A stretch of DNA of 13,840 nt from Polynucleobacter sp. (GCA_023257325.1 JALRCP010000117.1:1-13840); one strand, 5' to 3'; shown: positions 1 to 8,678, numbered from the stretch's first letter. Notes: generated by a model not told the origin, from the sequence alone. Numbers and translations: made by a program.

Positions 1-260
1 GTCATCAAATGCCTGTTTGGAAAGTCGATCATCCAGGTGTTGAGTCAATGAATGTTGCTGTGATGGGTTGTATTGTGAATGGACCCGGTGAAAGTAAACA
101 TGCCAATATTGGTATTTCATTACCAGGAACGGGTGAGTCACCCGCGGCTCCCGTATTTGTGGATGGCGTCAAAGTAAAAACTTTGCGAGGTGACAACATT
201 GCACAAGAATTTCAAGGTATTGTGGATGAGTACGTTAAAAACACTTACCGAGCAGACTGA
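1..260 (+). CDS. ispG: IspG, 4-hydroxy-3-methylbut-2-enyl diphosphate synthase (3' part)
   Basis: This is the C-terminal 85 residues of IspG (GcpE), cut by the window edge; the first whole codon is at position 3 and the stop is TGA at 258-260. The enzyme uses a [4Fe-4S] cluster to convert 2-C-methyl-D-erythritol 2,4-cyclodiphosphate to HMBPP in the cytosolic non-mevalonate isoprenoid pathway. The visible part holds the family signature [10 protein letters not shown], whose Cys and the Glu seven residues later correspond to the third cluster Cys and the Glu ligand (C305 and E312 in E. coli, from memory). [14 protein letters not shown] and PVFVDG follow, as in proteobacterial IspG. The upstream CxxC ligand pair lies outside the window. 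The ATG at 9-11 is internal, because the family match continues upstream of it (HQ before MPVW). It sits 25 bases before hisS, as in E. coli, and they are probably co-transcribed. Confidence 0.95.
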   Translation, partial: HQMPVWKVDHPGVESMNVAVMGCIVNGPGESKHANIGISLPGTGESPAAPVFVDGVKVKTLRGDNIAQEFQGIVDEYVKNTYRAD

Positions 261-285
261 GTTAGTGAAAGTGAACGAGTAAACA

Positions 286-1593
286 ATGAGTCAAGTTAAA
301 CAAACCAAACTAACTGGCGTTCGTGGCATGAATGATCTATTGCCTCAAGAGGCGCCCCTTTGGGCTCATCTGGAGCAGTCCATTCAAAGCTTGGTGAGAT
401 CTTATGGTTATCAGCAAATTCGTACACCGATTGTTGAGCAAACAGCATTATTCAAAAGAGGTATCGGTGAAGTCACTGATATTGTTGAAAAGGAAATGTA
501 TTCCTTTGAAGATGGTCTTAACGGTGAGCAATTAACGCTTCGCCCTGAGGGTACCGCAGCCGCTGTTCGTGCAGTGATTGAACACAATCTTTTATATGAG
601 GGTCCCAAGCGTCTTTGGTATACCGGCCCCATGTTTCGTCATGAGCGCCCACAGCGTGGACGCTATCGCCAGTTTCACCAATTAGGTATTGAAGCTTTAG
701 GTTTTGCTGGACCTGACATTGATGCTGAAATTATTTTGATGTGTCAGCGTTTGTGGGATGACTTAGGTTTGACGGGAATTCAATTGGAATTAAATTCTTT
801 GGGTCAAGCCAGTGAGCGAGCTGCTCATCGAGAGGCATTGATTGCACACTTTAAAAAGCATGAGTCAGATTTGGACGAAGATGCCAAAAGACGATTGCTG
901 ACCAATCCTTTGCGCATTTTGGACAGTAAAAATCCTGCCATGCAGTCAATTGTTGAATCAGCTCCACAGATATTGAATTTTTTGGGTGAAGAGTCTTTAA
1001 AACATTTTGAGGGGGTGCAGCGCCTTCTCAAAGCCAATAACTTACCTTTCAAGATCAATCCTCGCTTAGTTCGCGGTTTGGATTATTACAACTTAACCGT
1101 TTTTGAGTGGGTCACAACCCAATTGGGTTCGCAGGGGACGGTGGCGGGTGGCGGTCGTTATGACCCTTTGATTGAGCAAATGGGAGGTAAGCCTGCTCCT
1201 GCCTGTGGTTGGGCCATGGGGATGGAACGAGTGATTGAGTTGATGAAGGAGCAGGGTTTAGATGCTGATTTAGAGTCAGGCTGTGATGTTTACGTCTTAC
1301 ATCAAGCAGGTGAAACTTTAGAGCCTGCATTCATTGTGGCTGAGCGTTTGCGAAGTGCTGGAATCGAAGTCATCTTACATTGCTCACCAGATGGCTTGGC
1401 TTCAAGCTTTAAGTCGATGATGAAAAAAGCCGATGCCAGTGGCGCAGCGTATGCCATTATCATTGGCCCTGATGAGTTGGCAGCGGGTCAAGCTCAGTTA
1501 AAAGATTTACGTCGCGATGGTCAACAAATGAGTGTCGCGTTGGATGGATTGGTTGATGAGGTCATCAATCAATTGGTGAAAACCTCGGATTAA
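286..1593 (+). CDS. hisS: Histidyl-tRNA synthetase
   Basis: This 435-residue protein attaches histidine to tRNA-His in the cytosol. It shows the class IIa catalytic core: motif 2 begins at RPEGT (86-90), the histidine-binding motif RGLDYY is at 263-268, AGGGRYD is at 287-293, and motif 3 is around GWAMGMER (308-315). Both histidine-specific motifs are intact, which separates it from the HisZ paralogue encoded at 8678. The C-terminal segment from about residue 335 (CDVYVLHQ onward) is the anticodon-binding domain. Length is normal for bacterial HisRS (about 420-435). The start at 286 gives [20 protein letters not shown], aligning with the usual N-terminus before the GMNDLLP motif; no strong Shine-Dalgarno sequence is seen. 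It lies 25 bases after ispG and 45 bases before the yfgM-like gene, an order shared with gammaproteobacteria. Confidence 0.98.
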   Translation: MSQVKQTKLTGVRGMNDLLPQEAPLWAHLEQSIQSLVRSYGYQQIRTPIVEQTALFKRGIGEVTDIVEKEMYSFEDGLNGEQLTLRPEGTAAAVRAVIEHNLLYEGPKRLWYTGPMFRHERPQRGRYRQFHQLGIEALGFAGPDIDAEIILMCQRLWDDLGLTGIQLELNSLGQASERAAHREALIAHFKKHESDLDEDAKRRLLTNPLRILDSKNPAMQSIVESAPQILNFLGEESLKHFEGVQRLLKANNLPFKINPRLVRGLDYYNLTVFEWVTTQLGSQGTVAGGGRYDPLIEQMGGKPAPACGWAMGMERVIELMKEQGLDADLESGCDVYVLHQAGETLEPAFIVAERLRSAGIEVILHCSPDGLASSFKSMMKKADASGAAYAIIIGPDELAAGQAQLKDLRRDGQQMSVALDGLVDEVINQLVKTSD

Positions 1594-1638
1594 AGCATTC
1601 CAATCTGAAAATAGTTAGAAAGCAGACAGAGAACAATT

Positions 1639-2283
1639 ATGCATTTCAATTTAGAAGAACAAGAGCAACTGGCTGAGCTAAAAGCTTGGTGGAAGCAATA
1701 CGGAAAATGGTTGATTGCTGCTTTGATCGCCATCTTGGTGGCCTATCTGAGCTTTACAGCCTGGAATTGGTGGCAAAACCGCTTGGCTCAAGGGGCTACA
1801 AAGTTATATGACACCTTATTGGTATCTGCTCAAAGGCAGGATGTGCCAGGTGTTTTACGAGCTGCTAGCGACATTCAGGATCAATATGGTTCAACCAGTT
1901 ATGCTGGGATGGCGGGCCTGGTAGCTGCCCAAGTAGCCAACGCCTCGGGCGATATGGCGAATGCTGAAAAACAACTTCGCAAGACAATGGAGGATGCCAA
2001 ATCTGTAGCTCATCGTGATCTTGCAAGAGCCCGTTTGGTATCTTTATTAATTGATCAAGCCAAATTTGCGGATGCTGAAAAAATTGCTGCAGCCAGTGTT
2101 TCAGATGCTTTTGTTTCTCTGATGTTAGAGCGTCGTGGTGATGTGCAATTGGCGCAACAAAAGACTGTAGAAGCCAAAAAGTTTTATCAACAAGCTTGGG
2201 ATCAATTATCTAAAAATCCAGAAGCCCCCGATGAAGCCAAACGTTTATTAAAAATTAAATTAGATGCTGTAGGAGGACGTTGA
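1639..2283 (+). CDS. yfgM: YfgM-type membrane-anchored TPR-like protein
   Basis: This 214-residue protein resembles YfgM, described in E. coli as an inner-membrane protein that associates with the SecYEG translocon and the chaperone PpiD. The N-terminus is short, acidic and Gln-rich (residues 1-14). It is followed by a Trp-rich amphipathic stretch and one membrane segment at about 24-45 (KWLIAALIAILV then AWNWW), so the rest is expected in the periplasm. The C-terminal part is Ala-rich and helical with TPR-like spacing (for example YAGMAGLVAAQVA, and YQQAWDQLSKNPEAPDEAK near the end), typical of the TPR_21 family. Placement between hisS and bamB matches the conserved order and supports the name. 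The stop overlaps the bamB start by one base (TGATG), so the two are probably translationally coupled. The function in this organism is inferred from E. coli. Confidence 0.88.
   Translation: MHFNLEEQEQLAELKAWWKQYGKWLIAALIAILVAYLSFTAWNWWQNRLAQGATKLYDTLLVSAQRQDVPGVLRAASDIQDQYGSTSYAGMAGLVAAQVANASGDMANAEKQLRKTMEDAKSVAHRDLARARLVSLLIDQAKFADAEKIAAASVSDAFVSLMLERRGDVQLAQQKTVEAKKFYQQAWDQLSKNPEAPDEAKRLLKIKLDAVGGR
2271..2276 (+). promoter_or_regulatory. Shine-Dalgarno sequence of bamB
   Basis: AGGAGG lies inside the last codons of the yfgM-like gene. It is 6 bases upstream of ATG at 2283 but only 3 bases upstream of an in-frame TTG at 2280. The spacing favours the ATG as the real start. It is one of the strongest ribosome binding sites in the window. 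Confidence 0.8.
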
Positions 2284-3416
2284 TGACTCACTTGTTTTCA
2301 CGCACCGCAACCGTTGTATTGGCGCTGACTTTTTTGGCAGCTTGTTCTAGTACCAAAAAGCGCGAACCAGCCTCTTTAACCAAGTTAGAAGAAAAAATTT
2401 CTGTGACTTCTGTTTGGTCTACTAGTGTTGGTAAATCTGATACGTTTGTGATGCGTCCCGTATTAGCTGGTGACTACCTATATACCTCTGCAGGTAATGG
2501 CTTGGTTTCTAAAATCGAAGTATTGACTGGAAAAAAAGTCTGGGAAGTCAAAGCGCCTTCTGAAATCTCCTCTGGCCCTGGCAGTGATGGCAATGTCATC
2601 GTAGTGGGTTCTACCAAGGGCAGTGTTTTTGCGTTTGATAGCAATGGACAAAAAATTTGGGAAGAAAAAGTGGGGGGCGAGGTTTTGACTGAGCCCTTGG
2701 TGCTGGGTGGTGTGGCTGTGATTAGAACCATTGATAACCGTTTTATTGGGTTAGATGCCAAAACAGGCAAGCGTCGTTGGTCTTACGTACGTCCACAAAC
2801 AGCGCTTGCTTTAAGAACCAGTTTTGCCATGGTGCCGGTTGCGGCGGATGCGTTCGTCACAGGCTTCTCAGGCGGCAAAATTGGTGTGATGGGCTTATCT
2901 ACAGGAAACGTTTTATGGGAAGCTTCGCTCTCTTATCCTAAGGGTTTCTCTGAGATAGAGCGCATGACTGATGTTTCTGCCAGACCGACTTTATTGGGTC
3001 GTCGATTGTGTGCCGTGGCCTATCAAGGTCGGATTGCTTGCGGTGATTTGAATGCGGGAACACTTGCTTGGGCCAAAGACTTTTCGAGTCATACCGGTAC
3101 TGCTCAATCACAAGATTTGGTCTTTGCTGCTGACGAAAAATCCCATGTGGTTGCTTACCGAGCTGCCGACGGAGTTGAGGTGTGGCGCAATGAAAGTATG
3201 ACGTGGCGCGATGTGGGTGAACCTCTGGCCGTCGGTCGTGTCTTGGTGATGGGTGATAAACAAGGCTATTTGCACTTTTTAGAGCAGACCAGTGGCCAAG
3301 CCATTGCTCGTATTAGAGTTGATAGCAGCGCAATTGGGGCGGCTCCTATTGTCGCCAGTGGTTTATTAATTGTTCAGACCCGTGGTGGTTCTTTAGCTGC
3401 CTACAGACCGAATTGA
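2283..3416 (+). CDS. bamB: BamB, outer-membrane assembly lipoprotein
   Basis: BamB is a lipoprotein of the BAM complex, which folds beta-barrel proteins into the outer membrane. From ATG 2283 the product is 377 residues. It opens with a lipoprotein signal peptide: a hydrophobic stretch, then lipobox LAAC with Cys21 as the lipidated residue. Ser follows the Cys rather than Asp, which by the E. coli Lol rule predicts outer-membrane localisation. The mature part is a beta-propeller of PQQ-like repeats. Recurrent blade motifs of the type (T/N)GxxxW are visible: VWSTSVG, TGKKVWEV, NGQKIWEE, TGKRRWSY, TGNVLWEA, AGTLAWAK, DGVEVWRN and a degenerate SGQAIARI. That is about eight, matching the family's eight-bladed fold. 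A TTG at 2280 would add one residue, but spacing from AGGAGG supports ATG 2283. It overlaps the upstream stop by one base and precedes der by 89 bases. Confidence 0.95.
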   Translation: MTHLFSRTATVVLALTFLAACSSTKKREPASLTKLEEKISVTSVWSTSVGKSDTFVMRPVLAGDYLYTSAGNGLVSKIEVLTGKKVWEVKAPSEISSGPGSDGNVIVVGSTKGSVFAFDSNGQKIWEEKVGGEVLTEPLVLGGVAVIRTIDNRFIGLDAKTGKRRWSYVRPQTALALRTSFAMVPVAADAFVTGFSGGKIGVMGLSTGNVLWEASLSYPKGFSEIERMTDVSARPTLLGRRLCAVAYQGRIACGDLNAGTLAWAKDFSSHTGTAQSQDLVFAADEKSHVVAYRAADGVEVWRNESMTWRDVGEPLAVGRVLVMGDKQGYLHFLEQTSGQAIARIRVDSSAIGAAPIVASGLLIVQTRGGSLAAYRPN

Positions 3417-3454
3417 TGTCGCATTGAAAGAGCCCGTCACAAGAATTAAAAACC

Positions 3455-3482
3455 TCAGAGCCATTATTTTGATGAGCTCTGA
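3455..3482 (+). other. Inverted repeat in the bamB-der gap
   Basis: TCAGAGC (3455-3461) pairs with GCTCTGA (3476-3482). Inside it CAT (3462-3464) can pair with ATG (3472-3474), leaving a one-base bulge at A3475 and a loop TATTTTG. No T-run follows, so it does not look like an intrinsic terminator. It could be an mRNA stability or processing hairpin between bamB and der, or chance. The rest of the 89-base gap shows no gene and no clear promoter. Confidence 0.35.
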
Positions 3483-3505
3483 ATGGGTAGAGAGTTAAAC
3501 ATTTT

Positions 3506-4861
3506 ATGAAACCAGTCATTGCCATTGTCGGACGTCCAAACGTTGGCAAATCCACCTTGTTTAATCGGCTCACGCGTTCGCGTGATGCTTTGGTGGCTGA
3601 TTTTTCAGGTTTAACGCGTGATCGCCATTACGGCAATGGTCGTGTGGGCGATCGAGAATTTATTTGTATTGATACAGGTGGTTTTGAGCCCGTTGCAAAA
3701 ACGGGTATTTTGGCTGAGATGGCCAAGCAGACTAAGCAGGCAGTGGTAGAGGCTGATGTGGTCATTTTCTTGGTGGATGCTCGTTTAGGGATGGCCCCTC
3801 AAGACCGAGTCATTGCAGATTTCTTGCGTAAGACGGGTCGTCCAGTGATTTTGGCTGTTAATAAAGCTGAGGGCATGTCGCATGCCACCGTCACAGCTGA
3901 TTTCTATGAACTCGGTTTAGGTGAGCCGGTCGCAATTTCTTCTGCTCATGGCGATGGTGTTCGAGCCATGATTGAAGAGGCTCTGGATTCTCTGAATCTG
4001 CCGGATGAGCCTGAGGAAGCGCTAGGCGCAGATAAACCGGTTCGTATTGCTGTCGTGGGGCGACCGAACGTTGGTAAATCGACCTTTATTAATACCTTGA
4101 TTGGTGAAGAGCGAGTGATTGCCTTTGATATGCCCGGAACGACTCGGGACGCTATTGATGTGCCATTCACGCGCAATGGTAAACCGTATGTAATGATTGA
4201 TACCGCAGGTTTGCGTAAACGAGGTAAAGTTTTTGAGGCCATAGAAAAATTCTCGGTGGTCAAAACTTTACAAGCCATTGCCGATGCTAACGTAGTGATT
4301 TTGATGTTGGATGCTCAGCAGGATATTTCTGAGCAAGATGCTCACATTGCTGGTTTTATTGTCGATGCGGGTCGAGCCTTGGTCTTGGCCGTGAATAAAT
4401 GGGATGGCATGGACGATTATCAAAAGGAGCGTGCCAGAACAGATATTGCTAGAAAACTTCGCTTCTTGGATTTTGCCAATGTGCATCCGATCTCTGCCAT
4501 TAAGGGTTTTGGTATCAAAGAATTGTTTAAGGATGTGGATGCAGCCTATGCTGCAGCCATGTCTAAGCTGCCAACGCCTAAGTTGACGCGTATTTTGGAA
4601 GAGGCGGTTGAGTTCCAGCAACCCAAGCGTGTTGGCATGTCCCGTCCCAAAATGCGATATGCCCATCAAGGGGGATCGAATCCTCCAATTGTGGTGATTC
4701 ACGGTAATGCTTTAAGTGGCGTGACTGATAGTTATCGTCGCTATTTAGAGGGGCGCTTCAGAGAGGCGTTTAAGCTACGAGGCACGCCCTTGCGCTTAGA
4801 ATTCAAAACAGGTCAAAACCCTTTCGTCGACTCGGAAAAAGGCAAGAAAAAAAAGAAGTGA
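3506..4861 (+). CDS. der: Der (EngA), tandem-domain ribosome assembly GTPase
   Basis: Der is an essential GTPase for maturation of the 50S ribosomal subunit. The 451-residue product has the diagnostic tandem G domains. Domain 1 has GRPNVGKS at 9-16, DTGG at 56-59 and NKAE at 119-122. Domain 2 has GRPNVGKS at 185-192, DTAG at 232-235 and NKWD at 297-300. The linker (about 165-178) is short and acidic, shorter than in E. coli. The C-terminal KH-like domain spans roughly 360-440 and includes KMRYAHQGG and PPIVVIHGN. The protein ends in a run of lysines. Domain 1 carries NKxE rather than the canonical NKxD guanine-specificity motif. The start aligns with family N-termini ([15 protein letters not shown]), though the ribosome binding site is weak. 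It follows bamB as in E. coli and is separated from hfq by 90 bases. Confidence 0.97.
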   Translation: MKPVIAIVGRPNVGKSTLFNRLTRSRDALVADFSGLTRDRHYGNGRVGDREFICIDTGGFEPVAKTGILAEMAKQTKQAVVEADVVIFLVDARLGMAPQDRVIADFLRKTGRPVILAVNKAEGMSHATVTADFYELGLGEPVAISSAHGDGVRAMIEEALDSLNLPDEPEEALGADKPVRIAVVGRPNVGKSTFINTLIGEERVIAFDMPGTTRDAIDVPFTRNGKPYVMIDTAGLRKRGKVFEAIEKFSVVKTLQAIADANVVILMLDAQQDISEQDAHIAGFIVDAGRALVLAVNKWDGMDDYQKERARTDIARKLRFLDFANVHPISAIKGFGIKELFKDVDAAYAAAMSKLPTPKLTRILEEAVEFQQPKRVGMSRPKMRYAHQGGSNPPIVVIHGNALSGVTDSYRRYLEGRFREAFKLRGTPLRLEFKTGQNPFVDSEKGKKKKK

Positions 4862-4940
4862 GTGCGAGAATCAATGAGCTTCGTTAAACTCATGATGTGA
4901 AACAGTTTTTAAGCAAAACTCCAAACAACCAATAAGAAAG

Positions 4941-4946
4941 AAGGAG
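4941..4946 (+). promoter_or_regulatory. Shine-Dalgarno sequence of hfq
   Basis: AAGGAG lies 5 bases before the ATG at 4952. It is a clear ribosome binding site that fixes the hfq start and suggests efficient translation initiation. Confidence 0.75.
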
Positions 4947-4951
4947 CAGGC

Positions 4952-5203
4952 ATGAACAGCAACAACAATAAAGGCCAACTTTTGCAAGATCCATTTTTAA
5001 ATGCATTGCGTAAAGAGCATATTCCCGTGTCTATTTACTTAGTCAACGGTATTAAATTACAGGGCAATGTAGAGTCATTTGATCAATACGTGATTTTGTT
5101 GAGAAACACAGTCACTCAAATGGTTTACAAGCATGCTATTTCTACTGTGGTGCCAGCTAGAGCGGTTGAGTTCCGTGCAGACGAGGGTTCTGCTAGCTCC
5201 TAA
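4952..5203 (+). CDS. hfq: Hfq RNA chaperone
   Basis: Hfq is a hexameric Sm-like protein that promotes pairing of small RNAs with mRNAs. The 83-residue product has the complete Sm fold. Q12 and D13 correspond to Q8 and D9 of E. coli, which line the proximal-face RNA pocket. LVNGIKLQG (30-38) and F43-D44 form the Sm1 motif, and YKH (59-61) is the Sm2 hallmark. The rim patch reads RKEH (20-23) in place of the RRER of E. coli and keeps a basic character. An Asn-rich start (MNSNNNKG) adds about four residues to the E. coli N-terminus. The C-terminal tail after RAVEF is very short, so the long flexible tail of E. coli Hfq is absent, as is usual in betaproteobacteria. hflX starts 6 bases after the stop, which implies co-transcription. 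The 90-base gap upstream could hold a promoter, but none is convincing. Confidence 0.98.
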   Translation: MNSNNNKGQLLQDPFLNALRKEHIPVSIYLVNGIKLQGNVESFDQYVILLRNTVTQMVYKHAISTVVPARAVEFRADEGSASS

Positions 5204-5209
5204 GCAGTT

Positions 5210-6433
5210 ATGCAAGCAGTTAAAGCAGCTCTTATAGGGATTGATCCAGGCGGTAAACCTGATTTCGCTGACAGCATGGCGGAATTAGGTTTATTGGCTT
5301 CCAGTGCGGGCTCTCAACCAGTCATGACCATGATTGCAAAACGTGCCAAACCTGACCCAGCTCTCTATATGGGCTCGGGTAAGGCCACTGAATTGCGTGA
5401 ACAAATGGAAGCCAATGAAGTGGAATTGGCCATTTTTAACCACGCACTGTCACCTGTTCAACAAAGAAATTTAGAGCGTCACTTGAAATGCCATGTGATT
5501 GACCGCACTGGCTTGATCTTAGATATTTTTGCGCAAAGAGCAAAAAGTCATGTGGGTAAAACTCAAGTGCAATTGGCCAATGTGCGTTATCAGGTGTCTC
5601 GCTTGGTGAAGGCTTGGAGTCACTTAGAGCGTCAAAAAGGTGGTATTGGTATGCGTGGCGGTCCCGGTGAGACTCAAATGGAGTTGGACCGAAGAATGCT
5701 AGAAAACAAAGCCAAGCGTTTGCAGGCTGAACTTGAAAAACTTCAAAAGCAACAAGCTACTCAGCGACGTTCTAGAGAAAAAGGTGGAGTTTTTTCAGTG
5801 TCTTTGGTGGGATATACGAATGCCGGTAAATCGACCTTATTCAATGCTTTGACCAAGGCTGGTACGTATGCTGCTGATCAGTTGTTTGCAACTTTGGATA
5901 CCACCTCAAGAAGAGTCTACTTACCTGAAATTGGCAATGCTGTGATTTCTGATACGGTTGGTTTTATTCGTGACTTGCCCCATCAATTGGTAGAAGCTTT
6001 CAGAGCCACTTTAGATGAAACAGTCAGAGCCGATCTTTTGTTGCACGTGGTGGATGCTTCTAGTTTTGATCGAGAGCAGCAAATGATTGAGGTGGACAAG
6101 GTGCTTGCTGAAATCGGTGCGAATGAAACCCCTCAATTGGTTGTGGTTAATAAAATTGATCAGGTACCTGCCTTAATGGATCGTGGTCCAGTATTACGCT
6201 ATGACCGTGACGGTCGGGTAAGTGCTATCTATATTTCTGCCAAAGAAGGTATTGGCCTTGATTTGTTGCGTCAGACATTGGCAGATTTTGCAAAGAACAC
6301 TGATAGAATGAAGGTGACCGTAGACGAGGTTCCTTCGGTTGCAGAATTAGGTTCACAGGCCCCAGCAAAACGCTGGGAATCATTGGATGTTTTTCATACT
6401 CGTACAGGACTGTATTCGCCCAACGATGCGTAA
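5210..6433 (+). CDS. hflX: HflX, ribosome-associated GTPase
   Basis: HflX is a GTPase of the Obg-HflX superfamily that binds the 50S subunit and, in E. coli, splits stalled ribosomes after heat stress. The 407-residue product has the N-terminal HflX domain (about 1-130), then a linker with the signature GGPGETQ (150-156) and a Lys/Gln-rich helix (about 165-190). The G domain has P-loop GYTNAGKS (201-208), DTVG (248-251) and NKID (314-317). DTVGFIRDLPH is characteristic of HflX. The C-terminal portion (about 350-407) is a short extension. Start ATG 5210 follows hfq by 6 bases without an evident Shine-Dalgarno, so translation may depend on ribosomes finishing hfq. The 3' end overlaps the proposed hflK start by 8 bases. 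Confidence 0.97.
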   Translation: MQAVKAALIGIDPGGKPDFADSMAELGLLASSAGSQPVMTMIAKRAKPDPALYMGSGKATELREQMEANEVELAIFNHALSPVQQRNLERHLKCHVIDRTGLILDIFAQRAKSHVGKTQVQLANVRYQVSRLVKAWSHLERQKGGIGMRGGPGETQMELDRRMLENKAKRLQAELEKLQKQQATQRRSREKGGVFSVSLVGYTNAGKSTLFNALTKAGTYAADQLFATLDTTSRRVYLPEIGNAVISDTVGFIRDLPHQLVEAFRATLDETVRADLLLHVVDASSFDREQQMIEVDKVLAEIGANETPQLVVVNKIDQVPALMDRGPVLRYDRDGRVSAIYISAKEGIGLDLLRQTLADFAKNTDRMKVTVDEVPSVAELGSQAPAKRWESLDVFHTRTGLYSPNDA

Positions 6434-7757
6434 ATTACTTAGTATTTTTTCGGTTAATGATCCCGGTTGGGGCAATAATCATCAATCAGACCCTAATCGT
6501 GGTCGTGATGAAAATAGCGCAAATCCTCCTCGCCAGGAGGAGAGACCTCGTCAACCTCAAAAGCAAGATGGCCCACCTGATTTAGATCAGTTGTGGTCTG
6601 ACTTCAATAATCGCTTGAATAATTTATTCAAGGGTAAGCGGGGTGGCGGTAACGGTAATAATCAACCTCCTTCTTCTAGAGGTACGGGTGGTGATGGCAT
6701 CAAACCAGGCATCGGTGCTGGCGTGATTGTGCTGGTGGCGGTGGTTGTTTGGGTCTTCAGTGGCTTCTTTATGATTCAAGAAGGTCAGACGGGCGTGGTT
6801 TTGCAATTTGGTAAATACAGTTACACCACGCGACCTGGTATTAACTGGCGGATGCCTTGGCCCATTCAGACGCATGAAGTGGTGAATTTATCTTCGATTC
6901 GTTCTGTTGAAGTGGGTCGCGCCAATCTAATCAAAGCTTCTAATCTCAAAGACTCGTCCATGTTGACCGAGGATGAGAACATCATTGATGTGAAGTTTGC
7001 GGTTCAGTATCGTTTAAAAGATGCCTCCGAGTATCTCTTTAACAACAAGGATCCGGATGCTTCTGTGGTTCAAGCGGCCGAAACAGCTGTGCGTGAGATT
7101 GTTGGTAAGAGCAAGATGGACAACGTCTTGTATGAAAACCGTGAAAAACTCGCGATTGATTTAAATGCTTCTATTCAGAAAATATTAGATAGCTATAAAG
7201 CAGGCATTTTTATTACCAGTGTGACAGTGCAAAACGTTCAACCTCCAGAGCAAGTTCAGGCGGCATTCGATGATGCCGTTAAAGCAGGTCAAGACAGAGA
7301 GCGTTTGAAAAACGAAGGTCAAGCCTATGCCAATGACATCATTCCAAAAGCGCGTGGTGCGGCTGATCGTTTGATGCAAGAGGCCGAAGGTTACAAAGCG
7401 AAAGTTGTTGCAACCGCGGAAGGTGATGCAACGCGCTTTAAGTTGATTCAAGTGGAGTATGCAAAAGCACCTCAAGTGACACGTGAACGCATGTACATCG
7501 ATGCCATGCAAGAGATTTATAACAATGTGACGAAGGTCATGGTTGATCAAAGATCTCAGAGTGGTAGTTTGCTGTATTTGCCCCTAGATAAATTGATTCA
7601 ACAAGTGAGTCCGGGTGCCACTCCAGCCCCAGTACAAACTTCCAATACTGTGGCGAACACTCCAGTTACCAATACAACTCCTAACTCTCCTATTGTGAAT
7701 CCTGCTGCTGTGCCTGAGCGAAGAGACACAACAGGTTTGCGTAGTCGTGAGCGATAG
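6426..7757 (+). CDS. hflK: HflK, subunit of the FtsH-modulating HflKC complex
   Basis: HflK is an SPFH/Band 7 membrane protein that assembles with HflC into a large periplasmic cage around the protease FtsH. From ATG 6426 the product is 443 residues. A cytoplasmic N-terminus rich in Asn, Pro, Gln and Gly (about 10-90, including NDPGWG) precedes one membrane segment at about 97-115 (IGAGVIVLVAVVVWVF). The Band 7 domain follows with EGQTGVVLQFGKY, RPGINWRMPWP and VQNVQPPEQVQAAF, then a helical region (NEGQAYANDIIPKARGAA). The tail from about residue 395 is rich in Pro, Thr, Asn and Val. An in-frame ATG at 6387 would add 13 residues, but these merely read the hflX 3' end in another frame and do not look like family sequence. 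I therefore prefer 6426, although its ribosome binding site is poor. hflC follows 12 bases later. Confidence 0.94.
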   Translation: MRKLLSIFSVNDPGWGNNHQSDPNRGRDENSANPPRQEERPRQPQKQDGPPDLDQLWSDFNNRLNNLFKGKRGGGNGNNQPPSSRGTGGDGIKPGIGAGVIVLVAVVVWVFSGFFMIQEGQTGVVLQFGKYSYTTRPGINWRMPWPIQTHEVVNLSSIRSVEVGRANLIKASNLKDSSMLTEDENIIDVKFAVQYRLKDASEYLFNNKDPDASVVQAAETAVREIVGKSKMDNVLYENREKLAIDLNASIQKILDSYKAGIFITSVTVQNVQPPEQVQAAFDDAVKAGQDRERLKNEGQAYANDIIPKARGAADRLMQEAEGYKAKVVATAEGDATRFKLIQVEYAKAPQVTRERMYIDAMQEIYNNVTKVMVDQRSQSGSLLYLPLDKLIQQVSPGATPAPVQTSNTVANTPVTNTTPNSPIVNPAAVPERRDTTGLRSRER

Positions 7758-7760
7758 GAG
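7756..7760 (+). promoter_or_regulatory. Shine-Dalgarno sequence of hflC
   Basis: AGGAG overlaps the hflK stop codon TAG (7755-7757) and lies 9 bases before ATG 7770, or 12 bases before a second ATG at 7773. Spacing favours the first ATG. The overlap with the stop suggests reinitiation between hflK and hflC. Confidence 0.6.
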
Positions 7761-7769
7761 ACAGAAAAC

Positions 7770-8678
7770 ATGATGAATAGAATTTTCCCTATAGTTGCTG
7801 GCTTCTTTATTTTGATTGGCCTTTTATCCTCGACTATTTTTGTGGTCGATCAGCGTCAATATGCGGCAGTGTTTGCCTTCGGTGAATTAAAGCGGGTGAT
7901 TGAAGAGCCTGGTTTGCAATTTAAGTTGCCGCCACCTTTTCAGAGTGTGCAATTCTTTGAACGTCGTATTTTGACGATTGACACGCCAGATGCAGAGCGT
8001 TTCATTACTGCTGAAAAGAAGAATCTCCTGGTTGATTCTTACGTCAAGTGGCGCATTGTTGAGCCTCGTAAATTCTTTATCAGCTTTAGGGGTGATGAAC
8101 GTTTGGCTCAAGATCGCTTGAATCAATTGGTGAAGTCTGCTTTGAACGAAGAGTTTACGAAGCGCACTGTGCGTGAGTTGATTTCTGAGCAACGTGAACA
8201 AGTGATGCAGAACATTCGTAAAAAAGTTGCCGAAGAGGCGGCTGATATTGGTATTGAAATTGTGGATGTGCGCCTTAAGCGCATTGATTTGCTAGCGGAA
8301 ATCAGTGAGTCCGTATTCCGACGCATGGAAGCTGAGCGCAAGCGGGTTGCCAATGAACTTCGTTCAACGGGTGCCGCTGAGTCTGAAAAGATTCGTGCGG
8401 ATGCTGAGCGTCAACGTGACATTATTCTGTCTAGGGCCTATCGAGATGCGCAAAAGATCAAGGGGCAGGGTGACGCTAGAGCAACAGCTCTATATGGTGA
8501 AGCCTTTAATCGCGACCCCCAATTTGCTCAGTTCTATCGCAGTTTGGAAGCTTATCGAGCCAGCTTTAAGACCAAGCAGGATTTGATGGTCATGGACCCT
8601 AGCTCCGAATTTTTGAAGTTCATGAAGGGTAGTCGTCCTTCAAGCACTCCTGCTCCTTCAAATCCGGTGGGTAAATAA
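7770..8678 (+). CDS. hflC: HflC, subunit of the FtsH-modulating HflKC complex
   Basis: HflC is the SPFH/Band 7 partner of HflK; together they restrain or channel the activity of FtsH at the inner membrane. The 302-residue product starts with a membrane anchor at about 5-27 ([17 protein letters not shown]), with the remainder expected in the periplasm. The Band 7 domain is seen in [29 protein letters not shown] and DVRLKRIDL. It is followed by the charged helical segment around [18 protein letters not shown] and [13 protein letters not shown], typical of Hfl[12 protein letters not shown] lies near the end, with a short Ser/Pro-rich tail. Unlike HflK it lacks a long cytoplasmic N-terminus, as in other HflC proteins. 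The stop TAA overlaps the hisZ ATG by one base, indicating a shared transcript. Confidence 0.96.
   Translation: MMNRIFPIVAGFFILIGLLSSTIFVVDQRQYAAVFAFGELKRVIEEPGLQFKLPPPFQSVQFFERRILTIDTPDAERFITAEKKNLLVDSYVKWRIVEPRKFFISFRGDERLAQDRLNQLVKSALNEEFTKRTVRELISEQREQVMQNIRKKVAEEAADIGIEIVDVRLKRIDLLAEISESVFRRMEAERKRVANELRSTGAAESEKIRADAERQRDIILSRAYRDAQKIKGQGDARATALYGEAFNRDPQFAQFYRSLEAYRASFKTKQDLMVMDPSSEFLKFMKGSRPSSTPAPSNPVGK

Noticed and set aside
2280..2282. TTG as the bamB start codon
   Set aside because: It sits only 3 bases from AGGAGG, while ATG 2283 has a 6-base spacing and gives a normal lipoprotein signal peptide.
3455..3482. Hairpin after bamB as an intrinsic terminator
   Set aside because: No T-run follows the 3' arm, the stem is bulged and AT-containing, and der lies just downstream on the same strand.
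4268..4702. 144-codon open frame on the - strand inside der
   Set aside because: It is fully antisense to a clear der sequence and its translation shows no recognisable motif; it is a coding shadow.
7185..7550. 121-codon open frame on the - strand inside hflK
   Set aside because: It lies within the well-supported hflK Band 7 region, is rich in His, Cys and Phe as antisense shadows often are, and has no separate support.
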